DNA from: JANYCO01 sp035535995
GTDB lineage: Bacteria > Bacteroidota > Bacteroidia > Cytophagales > Cytophagaceae
Reading direction: 5' to 3'
Length of the DNA stretch: 64,000 nt
Assembly (NCBI GenBank): GCA_035535995.1
Contig: DATLOZ010000020.1
Location: 1 to 64,000, forward strand
Below are positions 7,570 through 16,033 of this stretch, piece by piece (the first letter of the stretch is position 1; each line of letters starts with the position of its first letter). The translations under genes and the position numbers were made by a program. The notes under the pieces are model-generated. The model did not search any database and was not told where the DNA came from. It saw only the letters and a list, made by a program, of their open reading frames with translations.

Positions 7570-7743
7570 CTACAAATACACGATCTTGAATTCAGTTCTG
7601 CGGTTGTCCTGATGTTGTTATTCGGTACCGGATCCGCATTCGCAATTGCTTAACGGCATGGTTTCTCCATAACCTTTGTAGTAAAACCTGTCGAGCGAGA
7701 TGCCTTTTTCGATCAAATAAAAACGAAGACCTGATGCAGTCTA
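7570..7743 (-). pseudogene. Remnant of an OmpA C-terminal domain
   Basis: Reading the minus strand from 7740 to 7570 gives a fragment that ends like many OmpA-family proteins: RFYYKGYGETMPL, then a Cys-x-Cys patch, then QHQDNRRTEFKIVYL and a stop at 7570-7572. One in-frame TAA at 7618-7620 replaces the expected acidic codon before QHQ, and another stop lies at 7741-7743. No peptidoglycan-binding upstream half remains. It is a decayed, 5'-truncated gene, not a short functional one. Confidence 0.75.
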
Positions 7744-7915
7744 AAGATGACGTATAAATAAGAAAACAAAAAAAACAATTGAATCCTTTACTAAGCAAAA
7801 TAGATTAATCAGATACGATCTCTTTGCATACTGTTTAATTCATTGTATAAAAAGATGCAACAAGAATTTATAGGTGATAAAAATATACCTTTAATAATCC
7901 TTGGAGAGTTATTTT

Positions 7916-8545
7916 CTAGCAAACAGATTTACAATACTCGCAAACTTTATTTACTACACATTCGGAATGTTTGGGATTGGAAGGACGGCAGATCTCCCGG
8001 CCAAGAAAAGACATGGCCATACCGATCTCTCCCCAGTCTTTTTGGGGAATAGCTTCCATGATCTGCTGTTCTATTTTTTTAGGATCTTTGCCGGTAGCGA
8101 TGCCCAGGCGGGGCGCTACACGCACTACGTGAAGGTCAACGACTATACCTTCTGCTTTTACACCTGCTTCGCGCATGATTACGTTGGCAGATTTGCGGCC
8201 GATGCCGGGAAGTTGTGTAAGCTCGTCCATCGTCAGAGGAATATTTTTATCGGTCTTCACGGTTTGCGCAAGGTGTATGAGCCATTTCGTTTTATTGGCC
8301 CAGTTGCGTACCTTACCAATATAGGGTTTCAGCGCATCGGCGTCTGCCTTGGCCAGCGCTTTCATATCCGGAAATGCTTTAAAAAATTCCGGAGCAAGTT
8401 GATTGATGTGTTTGTCGGAATCTTGTGCAGATAAGATCACCATCACTACCAGCTGATAAATACTTTTATATTCCAATGGATGTTTTTTTCCTTTGTACTC
8501 GGCGATCAAAGGTTTCAATGCGGTGGCCCAATCTGTTTTTTTCAT
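7916..8545 (-). CDS. Endonuclease III-family DNA glycosylase
   Basis: A 209-residue HhH-GPD protein. The helix-hairpin-helix LPGIGRKSANV is present with the catalytic lysine position (GRK), and the catalytic aspartate is kept in VDLHVVRV (usually VDTHV). The usual iron-sulfur loop C-x6-C-x2-C-x5-C is altered: cysteines are spaced C-x9-C-x5-C-x2-C-x3-C, so a normal [4Fe-4S] cluster is doubtful though still possible with four of the five. It would remove oxidised pyrimidines in base-excision repair. It is monocistronic, between an OmpA remnant and an OmpA gene. A second canonical nth may exist elsewhere. Confidence 0.85.
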   Translation of the reverse strand: MKKTDWATALKPLIAEYKGKKHPLEYKSIYQLVVMVILSAQDSDKHINQLAPEFFKAFPDMKALAKADADALKPYIGKVRNWANKTKWLIHLAQTVKTDKNIPLTMDELTQLPGIGRKSANVIMREAGVKAEGIVVDLHVVRVAPRLGIATGKDPKKIEQQIMEAIPQKDWGEIGMAMSFLGREICRPSNPKHSECVVNKVCEYCKSVC

Positions 8546-8630
8546 AACTAAAAAATTAAGTATGCTAACTCAGTGAAGATACAGATTATTTATTATTTGA
8601 AAAAGATCAAGTGAGAGAAGAGAATAAAAT

Positions 8631-8671
8631 GCGAGCGCGAGTATAAAGGGGGCCTCTATACTCGCGCTCGC
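8631..8671 (-). terminator. Strong hairpin downstream of the OmpA-like gene
   Basis: A perfect 15-base stem (8631-8645 with 8657-8671) made of GCGAGCGCGAGTATA and its complement has an 11-base loop. It lies 23 bases past the stop of the minus-strand OmpA gene and is followed on that strand by a T-rich stretch. The sequence TATACTCGCACTC is also found near 634, so the arms may be part of a dispersed repeat. Confidence 0.65.
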
Positions 8672-8694
8672 ACTCAATACTGCTACAGTCCAGG

Positions 8695-9393
8695 TTAGTT
8701 TAGTGCAATCAGAAATTCTACTCTACGGTTGCTTTGTCTTCCTTCAGCATGTTCGTTGGTAGAGATCGGGTATTTCTCCCCTTCTCCTCTTGCCTTGATC
8801 AATTCAGGCTTACAGCCTAGCTCAATCATCATATCGCGGATAATGTTGGCGCGTTTGTCAGAAAGTACATCGTTGTATTGCTCGCTTCCCCAATCGTCGG
8901 TGTGTCCTACTACAGTAATGGCATATCCTTCTTTTACATAAGAGACAGCCAGTGCAATTTGTGTAAGGTCGATAATATCCAGGCGATAAGAATCGTAACG
9001 GAAGTACACCGGCTGAGGCAATAATCTCATTTTAGGAGCACTCATGGTATCTTTCTTTTCTTCAGTAGGAGTGTTCACTACAGGAGTTGTAGCAGATTCC
9101 GGATTTATCATCTCCAGGTTTTCCATTGTTTCTACGGTAGGCTCTACTATAGAAGCGAGCAATACTTCGTTGCTTGCAACAACAGCTACCGGTCTTACTT
9201 GCTTGGAACGTCCTTGAATATGTTTTACTTTCTGCACGCCAATATGTGCACACTTATATGTTCTTTTAAGAGATTTCTTTCTGGAATGGCTGTTCAGGCC
9301 CAGTGATTGTCCAAACCCGGTTTGAACGATCATAAACAACGCCAGGAAAAGGGCCGCTTTTGTGATCCTGGTAAGTCCGCTTTTGTGTTTCAT
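8695..9393 (-). CDS. OmpA-family outer-membrane protein
   Basis: The 232-residue product has a signal peptide (basic start, hydrophobic 12-27, ending GFGQ), a variable basic linker rich in Lys/Arg and Ala/Val (30-110), and an OmpA C-terminal domain (about 125-230). Diagnostic segments are VYFRYDSYRLD, VVGHTDDWGSEQYN with the peptidoglycan-binding Asp, LSDKRANIIRDMM, and a final SNRRVEFLI. It should anchor to peptidoglycan in the periplasm. No N-terminal barrel is present, so it may be periplasmic or associate with another envelope protein. It is a single gene with a terminator hairpin downstream. Confidence 0.88.
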   Translation of the reverse strand: MKHKSGLTRITKAALFLALFMIVQTGFGQSLGLNSHSRKKSLKRTYKCAHIGVQKVKHIQGRSKQVRPVAVVASNEVLLASIVEPTVETMENLEMINPESATTPVVNTPTEEKKDTMSAPKMRLLPQPVYFRYDSYRLDIIDLTQIALAVSYVKEGYAITVVGHTDDWGSEQYNDVLSDKRANIIRDMMIELGCKPELIKARGEGEKYPISTNEHAEGRQSNRRVEFLIALN

Positions 9394-9772
9394 CTTTGTA
9401 TTATTTTTATTTCCTTACAAAGGTCAACAACTCTTTTGAAGATGTAAAGTACAATTTGATATAAATTTATATTTCAGATAAAATTATATATTTATATTGA
9501 TTTAGTACAACAAAAATCGCCTAAATTGGATTTTTATTATCTTGTTTTTGAATAAATATATAATAATTTCAAGATTTTAAAAGTGTGAATCATAAAACAA
9601 AATATAGGTAAAGTGTAAAATTGTATATTAAATTAAATTATTAAAAATTGTACTCAATAATCAGCGAAAAGTACAATGATGGATAGATCGGCCTTATAAA
9701 ATGAGATTAAAACAGAGATTTGGCAGAGTAATTTAAACCTTCGAACTTTAGGAAGGTTTTAAAATTAACAAG
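9394..9772. other. AT-rich divergent intergenic region
   Basis: Very AT-rich DNA between the minus-strand OmpA gene and the plus-strand DUF92 gene. It must hold both promoters. I see no RNA gene, repeat or coding potential. Confidence 0.5.
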
Positions 9773-10579
9773 GTGTTTCCATTCGTAGAATTTTATGCGC
9801 AGCTCATAGCTCTTTTAGTGAGCATTTTTTCCTATAAAAAAAAGTCAGTAGCACTCTCTGGTTTTTTAAGCATGGTACTGATCTCTTCTTTTTTTATTTG
9901 GAACAAGGGCATTGCTCCTTTGTGTATTCTGTTTGCGATGTTTGCCAGCGCTTCATTACTCACGCATTATAAAGAACATTATAAATCTTCTCTTACTAGC
10001 GCCGTCATAGCAAAGCACGGACCGCGCGATTATATACAAGCGATCTGCAATCTTGGGGTGGCTTCCTTTTGCTTTCTTATGTACACGTTTACGCAGGAAA
10101 AATATTTATTGCTTGTATTGCTCTGCTCTGTGGCCGCCAGCAATGCAGACTCCTGGGCTTCGGAAATTGGTGTATTAAGTAAAAAAACACCGGTGATGAT
10201 CACTAATTTTAAACCTTGCCGCCCGGGGATATCCGGAGGAATTACCTTGCTGGGTACTTTGGCTGGCATCTGCGGAAGTATGTTCATCGCATTGCTGGCG
10301 GTATTGTTGAAGCAATATATGCTGCCTTCCTATTCTTCTTTTACTTTATTTACTTGGATCACCTTGGCAGGTACCTTTGGATTGCTACTGGATTCCTTGC
10401 TGGGAGCAACAGTGCAGAAGGTGTATCAGGATAACAATGGACAAGAAACAGAAAATACACTGCTTGCTCAAAAAGAAAAAAGAGGATGGAAGGGAATTAA
10501 CAACGATGTGATAAACCTTTTGAATGCTGTGTTTGTGGCTGTGTTGGTGTGGGTTTGTTATTTGCTGTTAAATACTTGA
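9773..10579 (+). CDS. DUF92 / VTE6-type integral membrane protein
   Basis: A 268-residue protein with about seven hydrophobic segments. It shows the conserved DUF92 blocks: SNADSWASEIG near residue 123, PCRPGISGGITLLG near 150, LLLDSLLGATVQ near 205, and a C-terminal NNDVINLLNA. The family includes plant VTE6 and archaeal enzymes that phosphorylate prenyl phosphates (phytyl phosphate kinase), so a CTP/polyprenyl-phosphate kinase role in the membrane is plausible but unproven. The start is a GTG at 9773; an AGGAAGG at 9750-9756 is too far to decide it. No operon partners. Confidence 0.82.
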   Translation: MFPFVEFYAQLIALLVSIFSYKKKSVALSGFLSMVLISSFFIWNKGIAPLCILFAMFASASLLTHYKEHYKSSLTSAVIAKHGPRDYIQAICNLGVASFCFLMYTFTQEKYLLLVLLCSVAASNADSWASEIGVLSKKTPVMITNFKPCRPGISGGITLLGTLAGICGSMFIALLAVLLKQYMLPSYSSFTLFTWITLAGTFGLLLDSLLGATVQKVYQDNNGQETENTLLAQKEKRGWKGINNDVINLLNAVFVAVLVWVCYLLLNT

Positions 10580-10868
10580 TGTTGTTGCTCTGATGAAAGG
10601 ATAGCAAAAGCAATAGTATTTAGTAATTTAAAGACATAGAGGGTGTTCTTAAGGGTCTTTCTTACATTTCTAAAAAATAGCCTCGACAAGCCATATACCG
10701 CGTAAACCCAGAGGCCTTACTCCGCATTTGTACCTATTTTTTAATATTGCCAGCCGTATTTAAAATATAAGTCATTCGTTTAACAAAAAATTATTACTCA
10801 TATGTGAAAAAATCAGACCAACCTATCTTTCTGTTCTGTCGTAAAATAGCCTTAGTAATCCATAACCT

Positions 10869-11540
10869 ATGCGAACAAAGAGAAAGAACTGCAGGATAGT
10901 CATTATCTTCCTGGTAGTAGGCTTAATGAGTGCCTGCACAAGCACAAATAATTCCACTGAAGTAAAAGCGATTGAAGAAGCACCTGCTTTTAAGCATGCG
11001 ACAATAGAAGCAAAGCTTCCTGCTAAGGATGATATACGGCAGGCCGTACAGTTGCTAAACCAATACAACGATACTGCAAATGTAGCATGGATAGACTTAA
11101 CTAAGGCGGATTCCGCACGTATCGCTGATATTGATAAAATGGTGATCCAAATGACTAATTCAAGAGGATTGGTTTCCAAAGAGGATATTACTTCTCTTAA
11201 ACAATTATTAGAAGAAGCAAAAGGCAATCGCCTTAGTGTAGCAAGCCAGTTTAACAACGCTTCGCTTCAACACTATTACGTAGTCACCGACTCGCTTACC
11301 ATGCATACCTTGCGGATCAACAGTCGTTTGAAATTAGAACATAAATTAAAACCGTCTATGCACAAACTCGCTCAGTCGATCTCCCGCGCTGAGAATGAGC
11401 TGCTACAGAAAAAAGCGGTATACAATGCTGCTGCCAGAAAGTATAACGATTTCTTCTGGGAAAAAAGATCTTGCATGCTTCAGGCGAAACACGTACTTCC
11501 TCCGAAGCCAATCCGGGCTTGCTTTGGAAATGCCTCGTAA
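10869..11540 (+). CDS. Predicted lipoprotein, weakly LemA-like C-terminus
   Basis: The 223-residue protein has a lipoprotein signal: basic start, hydrophobic 9-20, and lipobox LMSAC with Cys23. The mature part is mostly helical, with charged amphipathic stretches over 50-190. The segment ISRAENELLQKKAVYNAAARKYNDF recalls the YNxxxxxYN pattern of LemA helices, but the rest does not fit clearly and the C-terminus ends in a short Cys-containing tail. Function is unknown; an envelope structural role is likely. A rho-independent terminator follows 30 bases after the stop. Confidence 0.65.
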   Translation: MRTKRKNCRIVIIFLVVGLMSACTSTNNSTEVKAIEEAPAFKHATIEAKLPAKDDIRQAVQLLNQYNDTANVAWIDLTKADSARIADIDKMVIQMTNSRGLVSKEDITSLKQLLEEAKGNRLSVASQFNNASLQHYYVVTDSLTMHTLRINSRLKLEHKLKPSMHKLAQSISRAENELLQKKAVYNAAARKYNDFFWEKRSCMLQAKHVLPPKPIRACFGNAS

Positions 11541-11570
11541 CTTATTTGTTTTTATAAACCTCTATTAATT

Positions 11571-11602
11571 ATCACCAGGGAATGTTCTCTGGTGATTTTT
11601 TA
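11571..11602 (+). terminator. Rho-independent terminator of the lipoprotein gene
   Basis: ATCACCAGGG at 11571-11580 pairs with CTCTGGTGAT at 11587-11596 (one wobble), with a six-base loop, and is followed by a run of six T. Confidence 0.85.
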
Positions 11603-11626
11603 TTGCCCAGAGTTATAACCCTGGAA
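11602..11626. repeat. CCCAG...CCCTGG intergenic element, copy 1
   Basis: ATTGCCCAGAGTTATAACC followed by CTGG closely matches the element at 33491-33515, in both cases inside intergenic DNA. Its CCCAG and CTGG ends can pair as a small hairpin. Confidence 0.5.
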
Positions 11627-11689
11627 CCAGTTTAATCTCATAAAATATTTTTTAAAGATCCTTTATGGAATTTTTCATTTGCCACATCT

Positions 11690-11732
11690 ATAGAATATAA
11701 AATGAATTTCACCTTCTAAACTTATATTCTAT
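11690..11732 (+). promoter_or_regulatory. Inverted repeat covering the vwa start codon
   Basis: ATAGAATATAA at 11690-11700 pairs perfectly with TTATATTCTAT at 11722-11732, whose last two bases are the first two of the ATG at 11731. The 21-base loop has no Shine-Dalgarno. Either an operator with widely spaced arms or an mRNA hairpin that hides the start codon. Confidence 0.5.
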
Positions 11733-13383
11733 GAAAACGAACTTTCTAAAACTACACACCTTCGGCCTGGCATTGGGCCTGACGTTGTTTATTTCTTCCT
11801 GTGATAAAAATATTACCAATGGAACACTCAAAGAAGCAGACGAAGCACGTTATGATAAAAGTTATCAATATGCACCTTCCAGTACACAGGAGCGCGCTGC
11901 AGGAGCAGGACATTATAATATGCCCGCACCGGAAGAAGAATATGCAGAACCTTTAAACACGGAATCCTATGAGTATCTTCCGGAAAATGAATTTTTAAAA
12001 GCTACTGAAAATCCTCTCTCTACTTTTTCAATCGATGTCGACAATGCCAGTTATACCAATTGCCGTCGCTTCATCGACCAAGGAAGTTTACCTCCGGTAG
12101 ATGCTGTGCGGATCGAAGAGTTTGTCAATTATTTTAATTACGATTATACAAAACCTACCGGAAAACATCCGTTCTCCATCAATACCGAACTCTCGGAATG
12201 CCCGTGGAATAAAACACACAAGCTGGTACATATCGGTATCCAGGGAAAACGTTTTCCTTTTGAATCCATGGCGCCGATCAACCTGGTTTTTCTGGTGGAT
12301 GTATCGGGTTCTATGAGTGACGAAAATAAATTGCCGCTATTGAAAAAATCACTCTCACTTTTAGTTGGAAAAATGCGCTCGCAAGACCGTATCTCTTTGG
12401 TAGTGTATGCAGGCGCCGCAGGAGTTGTATTGCCCTCTACTGCCGGAAATGAAAAGGAAAAAATTATACAGGCACTCGACAATCTCCAGTCAGGAGGCTC
12501 TACTGCCGGCGGGGAAGGAATTATTCTTGCCTATAAAATAGCCAAAGAAAATTTCATTGAAAATGGTAACAACCGCGTGCTGATCGCTACCGACGGAGAT
12601 TTCAACGTAGGTGCCTCTTCCGATGGCGAAATGACCAGGTTAGTAGAGTCCAAACGAGACGATGGAATATTTCTTACTGTACTTGGTTTCGGTATGGGAA
12701 ATTATAAAGACTCTAAAATGGAATCGATCGCCGATCATGGCAATGGAAATTATTTCTACATCGACAACATCGGCGAAGCCAAGAAAACACTGGTAGACGA
12801 GCTCGACGGAACTTTATATGCAATTGCAAAAGATGTAAAGATCCAGATCGAATTTAATCCTACTAAAGTTCAGGCGTATCGTTTGGTAGGATACGAAAAC
12901 CGTATGCTGAAAAAAGAAGATTTCAACGATGATAAAAAAGATGCGGGAGAATTAGGTGCAGGCCATACGGTTACTGCTTTGTACGAGATCGTACCGGTAG
13001 GTGTCAAAGAAGAATTGACAGGGAGTGTAGATCCGCTGCGTTATCAAAAAACAGAACCTAAAAAAATCGAAAGCCAGTACGTAGATGAAATGATGGTGAT
13101 CAAATTCCGTTACAAAGAACCAAAAGACAGCACCAGCAAATTGATCGTTCACACCATGAAAGATCGTGAAGTAACATTGGGAAGCAGCTCGGAGAACTTC
13201 CGATTCTCTGCTGCTGTAGCGGAATTTGGAATGTTGCTAAGAGATTCAAAATTCAAAGGGGATGCTAGTTTTGCTTCTGCACTGGAACTGGCTAAAAATT
13301 CGAAAGGAACAGATGAGGAAGGATACAGAAGCGAGTTTACAAAAATGATTAGTACGGCGGCGTTGCTGAAAGGACAGAATTGA
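11731..13383 (+). CDS. VWA-domain lipoprotein (YfbK-like, DUF3520)
   Basis: The 550-residue protein begins with a lipoprotein signal ending ISSC. A linker of ~65 residues leads to the N-terminal module found in this family (NPLSTFSIDVDNASY, residues ~90-150). The von Willebrand A domain (about 183-355) has a complete MIDAS start, Asp190-x-Ser192-x-Ser194 in VDVSGSMS, plus the ATDGDFNVG strand. A DUF3520 domain (about 365-540) closes it. It should bind a divalent metal and a protein ligand at the cell envelope; the E. coli relative YfbK has no firm function. Single gene, convergent with tex. Confidence 0.92.
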   Translation: MKTNFLKLHTFGLALGLTLFISSCDKNITNGTLKEADEARYDKSYQYAPSSTQERAAGAGHYNMPAPEEEYAEPLNTESYEYLPENEFLKATENPLSTFSIDVDNASYTNCRRFIDQGSLPPVDAVRIEEFVNYFNYDYTKPTGKHPFSINTELSECPWNKTHKLVHIGIQGKRFPFESMAPINLVFLVDVSGSMSDENKLPLLKKSLSLLVGKMRSQDRISLVVYAGAAGVVLPSTAGNEKEKIIQALDNLQSGGSTAGGEGIILAYKIAKENFIENGNNRVLIATDGDFNVGASSDGEMTRLVESKRDDGIFLTVLGFGMGNYKDSKMESIADHGNGNYFYIDNIGEAKKTLVDELDGTLYAIAKDVKIQIEFNPTKVQAYRLVGYENRMLKKEDFNDDKKDAGELGAGHTVTALYEIVPVGVKEELTGSVDPLRYQKTEPKKIESQYVDEMMVIKFRYKEPKDSTSKLIVHTMKDREVTLGSSSENFRFSAAVAEFGMLLRDSKFKGDASFASALELAKNSKGTDEEGYRSEFTKMISTAALLKGQN

Positions 13384-13390
13384 TAACTAG

Positions 13391-13444
13391 CCGTCATTGC
13401 GAGGAATGATCCGCCGACAGGCGGAGAATGACGAAGCAATGACG
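13391..13444. repeat. CGTCATTGCGAGGA dispersed element, copy 1
   Basis: CGTCATTGCGAGGAA, a GC-rich hairpin middle and GACGAAGCAATGACG form a short palindromic element eight bases after the vwa stop. An inverted pair of the same element is at 15841-16005. Confidence 0.75.
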
Positions 13445-13446
13445 AG

Positions 13447-13485
13447 TATAGTGGTGCCACAGTTCGGACTCGTGGCACCACTATT
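13447..13485. terminator. Bidirectional terminator between vwa and tex
   Basis: GTGGTGCCAC at 13451-13460 pairs with GTGGCACCAC at 13472-13481, extended by ATA/TAT on each side to at least 13 pairs. T-rich tails follow in the plus direction and partly in the minus direction. It lies between two convergent genes. Confidence 0.8.
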
Positions 13486-13487
13486 TA

Positions 13488-15719
13488 TTAATTTTTAAAC
13501 TTCCCCATCAACATCGATAACTTCGCTTGCATATCACCTTCAGGAGTAGCGTTTGATTTTTTGTCTTTATCTTTTTTAGCGCCGGAAGATTTCGGAGCAT
13601 TTTCGTCTTTCATTGAAAGCGAAATTCTTTTACGCTCAACGTCTACTTCCAATACTGTCACTTGCACTTTCTGCGAAACTTTTACCGCTTCGGAAGGATC
13701 GGAAATAAATTTATTGGAAAGATGACTTACGTGTACCAGTCCATCCTGGTGTACACCAATATCAATAAAGGCACCAAACTTCGTGATGTTTGTCACGATG
13801 CCAGGCAGCTTCATGCCAGGCTTTAGATCGCTGATCTTGTTGATCCCTTCGGCAAATTCAAATACTTCAAAACTTTCGCGCGGGTCGCGGCCTGGTTTAT
13901 CCAGCTCTTTTAGAATATCCGTCAGCGTAGGAAGACCGATTTTTTCCGAAACATATTTTTTTAGATCGATCTGTTTTCTAAGCTCTGGTTTTTTCATGAG
14001 GTCGGCAACAGAACAGCCGAGATCCTGTGCCATTTTTTCTACGATAAAATAAGTCTCCGGGTGTACAGCGCTTGCATCCAGCGGGTTTTCGGCTTTATAA
14101 ATGCGGAGAAAACCTGCGGCTTGCTCATATGCTTTGTCACCCATGCGGGCTACTTTTTTCAGTGCTTCGCGGTTTTTGAAAGGTCCATTAGCATCGCGGT
14201 ATTCTACAATGTTCTGTGCAAGTTGCGGTCCTAAGCCTGATACATAGGTTAATATTTGTTTGCTGGCAGTGTTCACTTCCACACCCACAGCATTCACGCA
14301 ACTGACCACGATATCGTCCAGACTTTGCTTTAATAGATTTTGATCAACATCGTGCTGGTATTGGCCCACGCCAATAGATTTGGGATCAAGCTTTACCAGT
14401 TCTGCCAAAGGATCCATCAATCTTCTGCCAATGGAGACTGCGCCGCGCACGGTTACATCTTTATCAGGAAATTCTTCCCGCGCTACTTCCGAAGCAGAAT
14501 AAATAGAAGCACCGCTTTCATTCACCATTACTATAGGAATATTTTGTAAACCGATATTTTTTACAAAATTTTCCGTCTCACGGCTCGCCGTTCCATTGCC
14601 AATAGCAATCGCCTGGATGTTGTATTCTTCTACAAGATGTTCAACAGTAGCGGAGCTTTCTCTCACCTGGCGCTGCGGCTCGTGTGGATAGATGGCTGTG
14701 TAGTGCAATAATTTTCCCTGGCTATCGAGGCATACTACCTTACATCCTGTACGGAAACCCGGATCAAGCGCTAGTACATTTTTTTGTCCCAGTGGTGCGG
14801 CTAACAATAATTGACGCAGGTTGTCGGCGAAAACGCGGATGGCTTCTTCATCGGCTTTTTGCTTGGTGCTAAGACGTACTTCAGTTTCCATGGAGGGACG
14901 GAGAAGTCGTTTGTAAGAATCTTTCACAGCCAGCTTCACTTGCTGCGAAGCATCGGAATTTCCTTTCACAGTTTTTGCTTCCATGTAATCGATCGCGTCC
15001 TCTTCGGGAGGAAGTACATCGAGCATTAGAAACATTTCTTTTTCTCCCCGACGCAGCGCCAGCACGCGGTGGGAGGGAGCTTTGGAAAGAGGTTCTTCCC
15101 ATTCAAAATAGTCTTTATATTTTTGCGCTTCTGTTTCTTTTCCCGGAAATACTTTTGATTTGAAAGTACCTTTCTTCAAAAAGATCTCACGCACGCCTGC
15201 GCGGATCTCCTGGTTTTCGCTCACTTTTTCTGCAATTATGTCGCGCGCTCCGGCTAATGCTTCTTCGCGGTTGTTCAAACCTTTTTCAGCACTTAGGTAT
15301 TTTTCAATTTCTGCTTCCAGGTTTATTTTTTCCTGCGTAAAGATCAGGTCGGCCAGTGGCTCCAGGCCTTTCTCCTTGGCTATCGAAGCTTTTGTTTTCC
15401 GTTTTGGCTTGTATGGAAGGTAAATATCTTCCAGTTCGGTAAGTGTTTCGGCCTTGTTAATTTTTTGTTCGAGTTCATCGGTAAGTTTTTCAAGTTCTTT
15501 CAAGGACTTCAAAATACTTTCGCGGCGTTTATCGAGTTCGCGCAGTTGTGCTACTCGGTCGCGTATATTAGTGACTTGTACTTCGTCGAGACTCCCGGTC
15601 ATTTCTTTCCGGTAACGGGAAATAAAAGGAACAGTAGCCCCGCTGTCGAGCAGTTCGATGGTGGCTTCTACGAATTTGGGAGCAATGCTGAGCTCCTGGG
15701 CAATTTTAGAATTGTACAT
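13488..15719 (-). CDS. tex: Tex-family S1 RNA-binding transcription accessory protein
   Basis: A 743-residue protein, close to the family's usual ~770. Order: Tex N-terminal helical domain with the FISRYRKEMTGSLDE signature near 34; YqgF/RNase H-like domain around 320-450, including VLALDPGFRTGCKV; helix-hairpin-helix repeats near 480-570 (YVSGLGPQLAQNIVEYR); and a C-terminal S1 domain around 640-710 (GIVTNITKFGAFIDIGVHQDGLVH). It binds nucleic acid and affects transcription or RNA turnover. The last 30 residues are Lys-rich. Monocistronic. Confidence 0.96.
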   Translation of the reverse strand: MYNSKIAQELSIAPKFVEATIELLDSGATVPFISRYRKEMTGSLDEVQVTNIRDRVAQLRELDKRRESILKSLKELEKLTDELEQKINKAETLTELEDIYLPYKPKRKTKASIAKEKGLEPLADLIFTQEKINLEAEIEKYLSAEKGLNNREEALAGARDIIAEKVSENQEIRAGVREIFLKKGTFKSKVFPGKETEAQKYKDYFEWEEPLSKAPSHRVLALRRGEKEMFLMLDVLPPEEDAIDYMEAKTVKGNSDASQQVKLAVKDSYKRLLRPSMETEVRLSTKQKADEEAIRVFADNLRQLLLAAPLGQKNVLALDPGFRTGCKVVCLDSQGKLLHYTAIYPHEPQRQVRESSATVEHLVEEYNIQAIAIGNGTASRETENFVKNIGLQNIPIVMVNESGASIYSASEVAREEFPDKDVTVRGAVSIGRRLMDPLAELVKLDPKSIGVGQYQHDVDQNLLKQSLDDIVVSCVNAVGVEVNTASKQILTYVSGLGPQLAQNIVEYRDANGPFKNREALKKVARMGDKAYEQAAGFLRIYKAENPLDASAVHPETYFIVEKMAQDLGCSVADLMKKPELRKQIDLKKYVSEKIGLPTLTDILKELDKPGRDPRESFEVFEFAEGINKISDLKPGMKLPGIVTNITKFGAFIDIGVHQDGLVHVSHLSNKFISDPSEAVKVSQKVQVTVLEVDVERKRISLSMKDENAPKSSGAKKDKDKKSNATPEGDMQAKLSMLMGKFKN

Positions 15720-15840
15720 GTATAGGAAAACAATTAAATCTCAGATGAATCTACAAGATACGAGATTCGGAAGTTTGGATAAATTTTTAGGAATGAAAGT
15801 TATTCAGAAAAATGCAAGAGGTTGAAAATTAGAGTTAACC

Positions 15841-16005
15841 CGTCATTGCGAGGAAAGAGGCCTTAGGGCCGATTGACGAAGCAATCTGTTGCTACGCAGC
15901 CTCGTCCATTTGAAACACATCATAAAAAACAAACGGGCTCAGGCTTCGTAGCTGGCAGATTGCTTCGTCGCTCCCGACTGCCGTCGGGAACTCCTCGCAA
16001 TGACG
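15841..16005. repeat. CGTCATTGCGAGGA element, inverted pair, copies 2 and 3
   Basis: CGTCATTGCGAGGA at 15841-15854 and GACGAAGCAATCTG just after it are mirrored by CAGATTGCTTCGTC and TCCTCGCAATGACG ending at 16005. The 165-base unit fills most of the 314-base gap between tex and the TraB gene and could fold into one long structure. There is no open frame inside. Confidence 0.8.
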
Positions 16006-16033
16006 CTACGATTTTCCGAATCCAGTGAGTACT

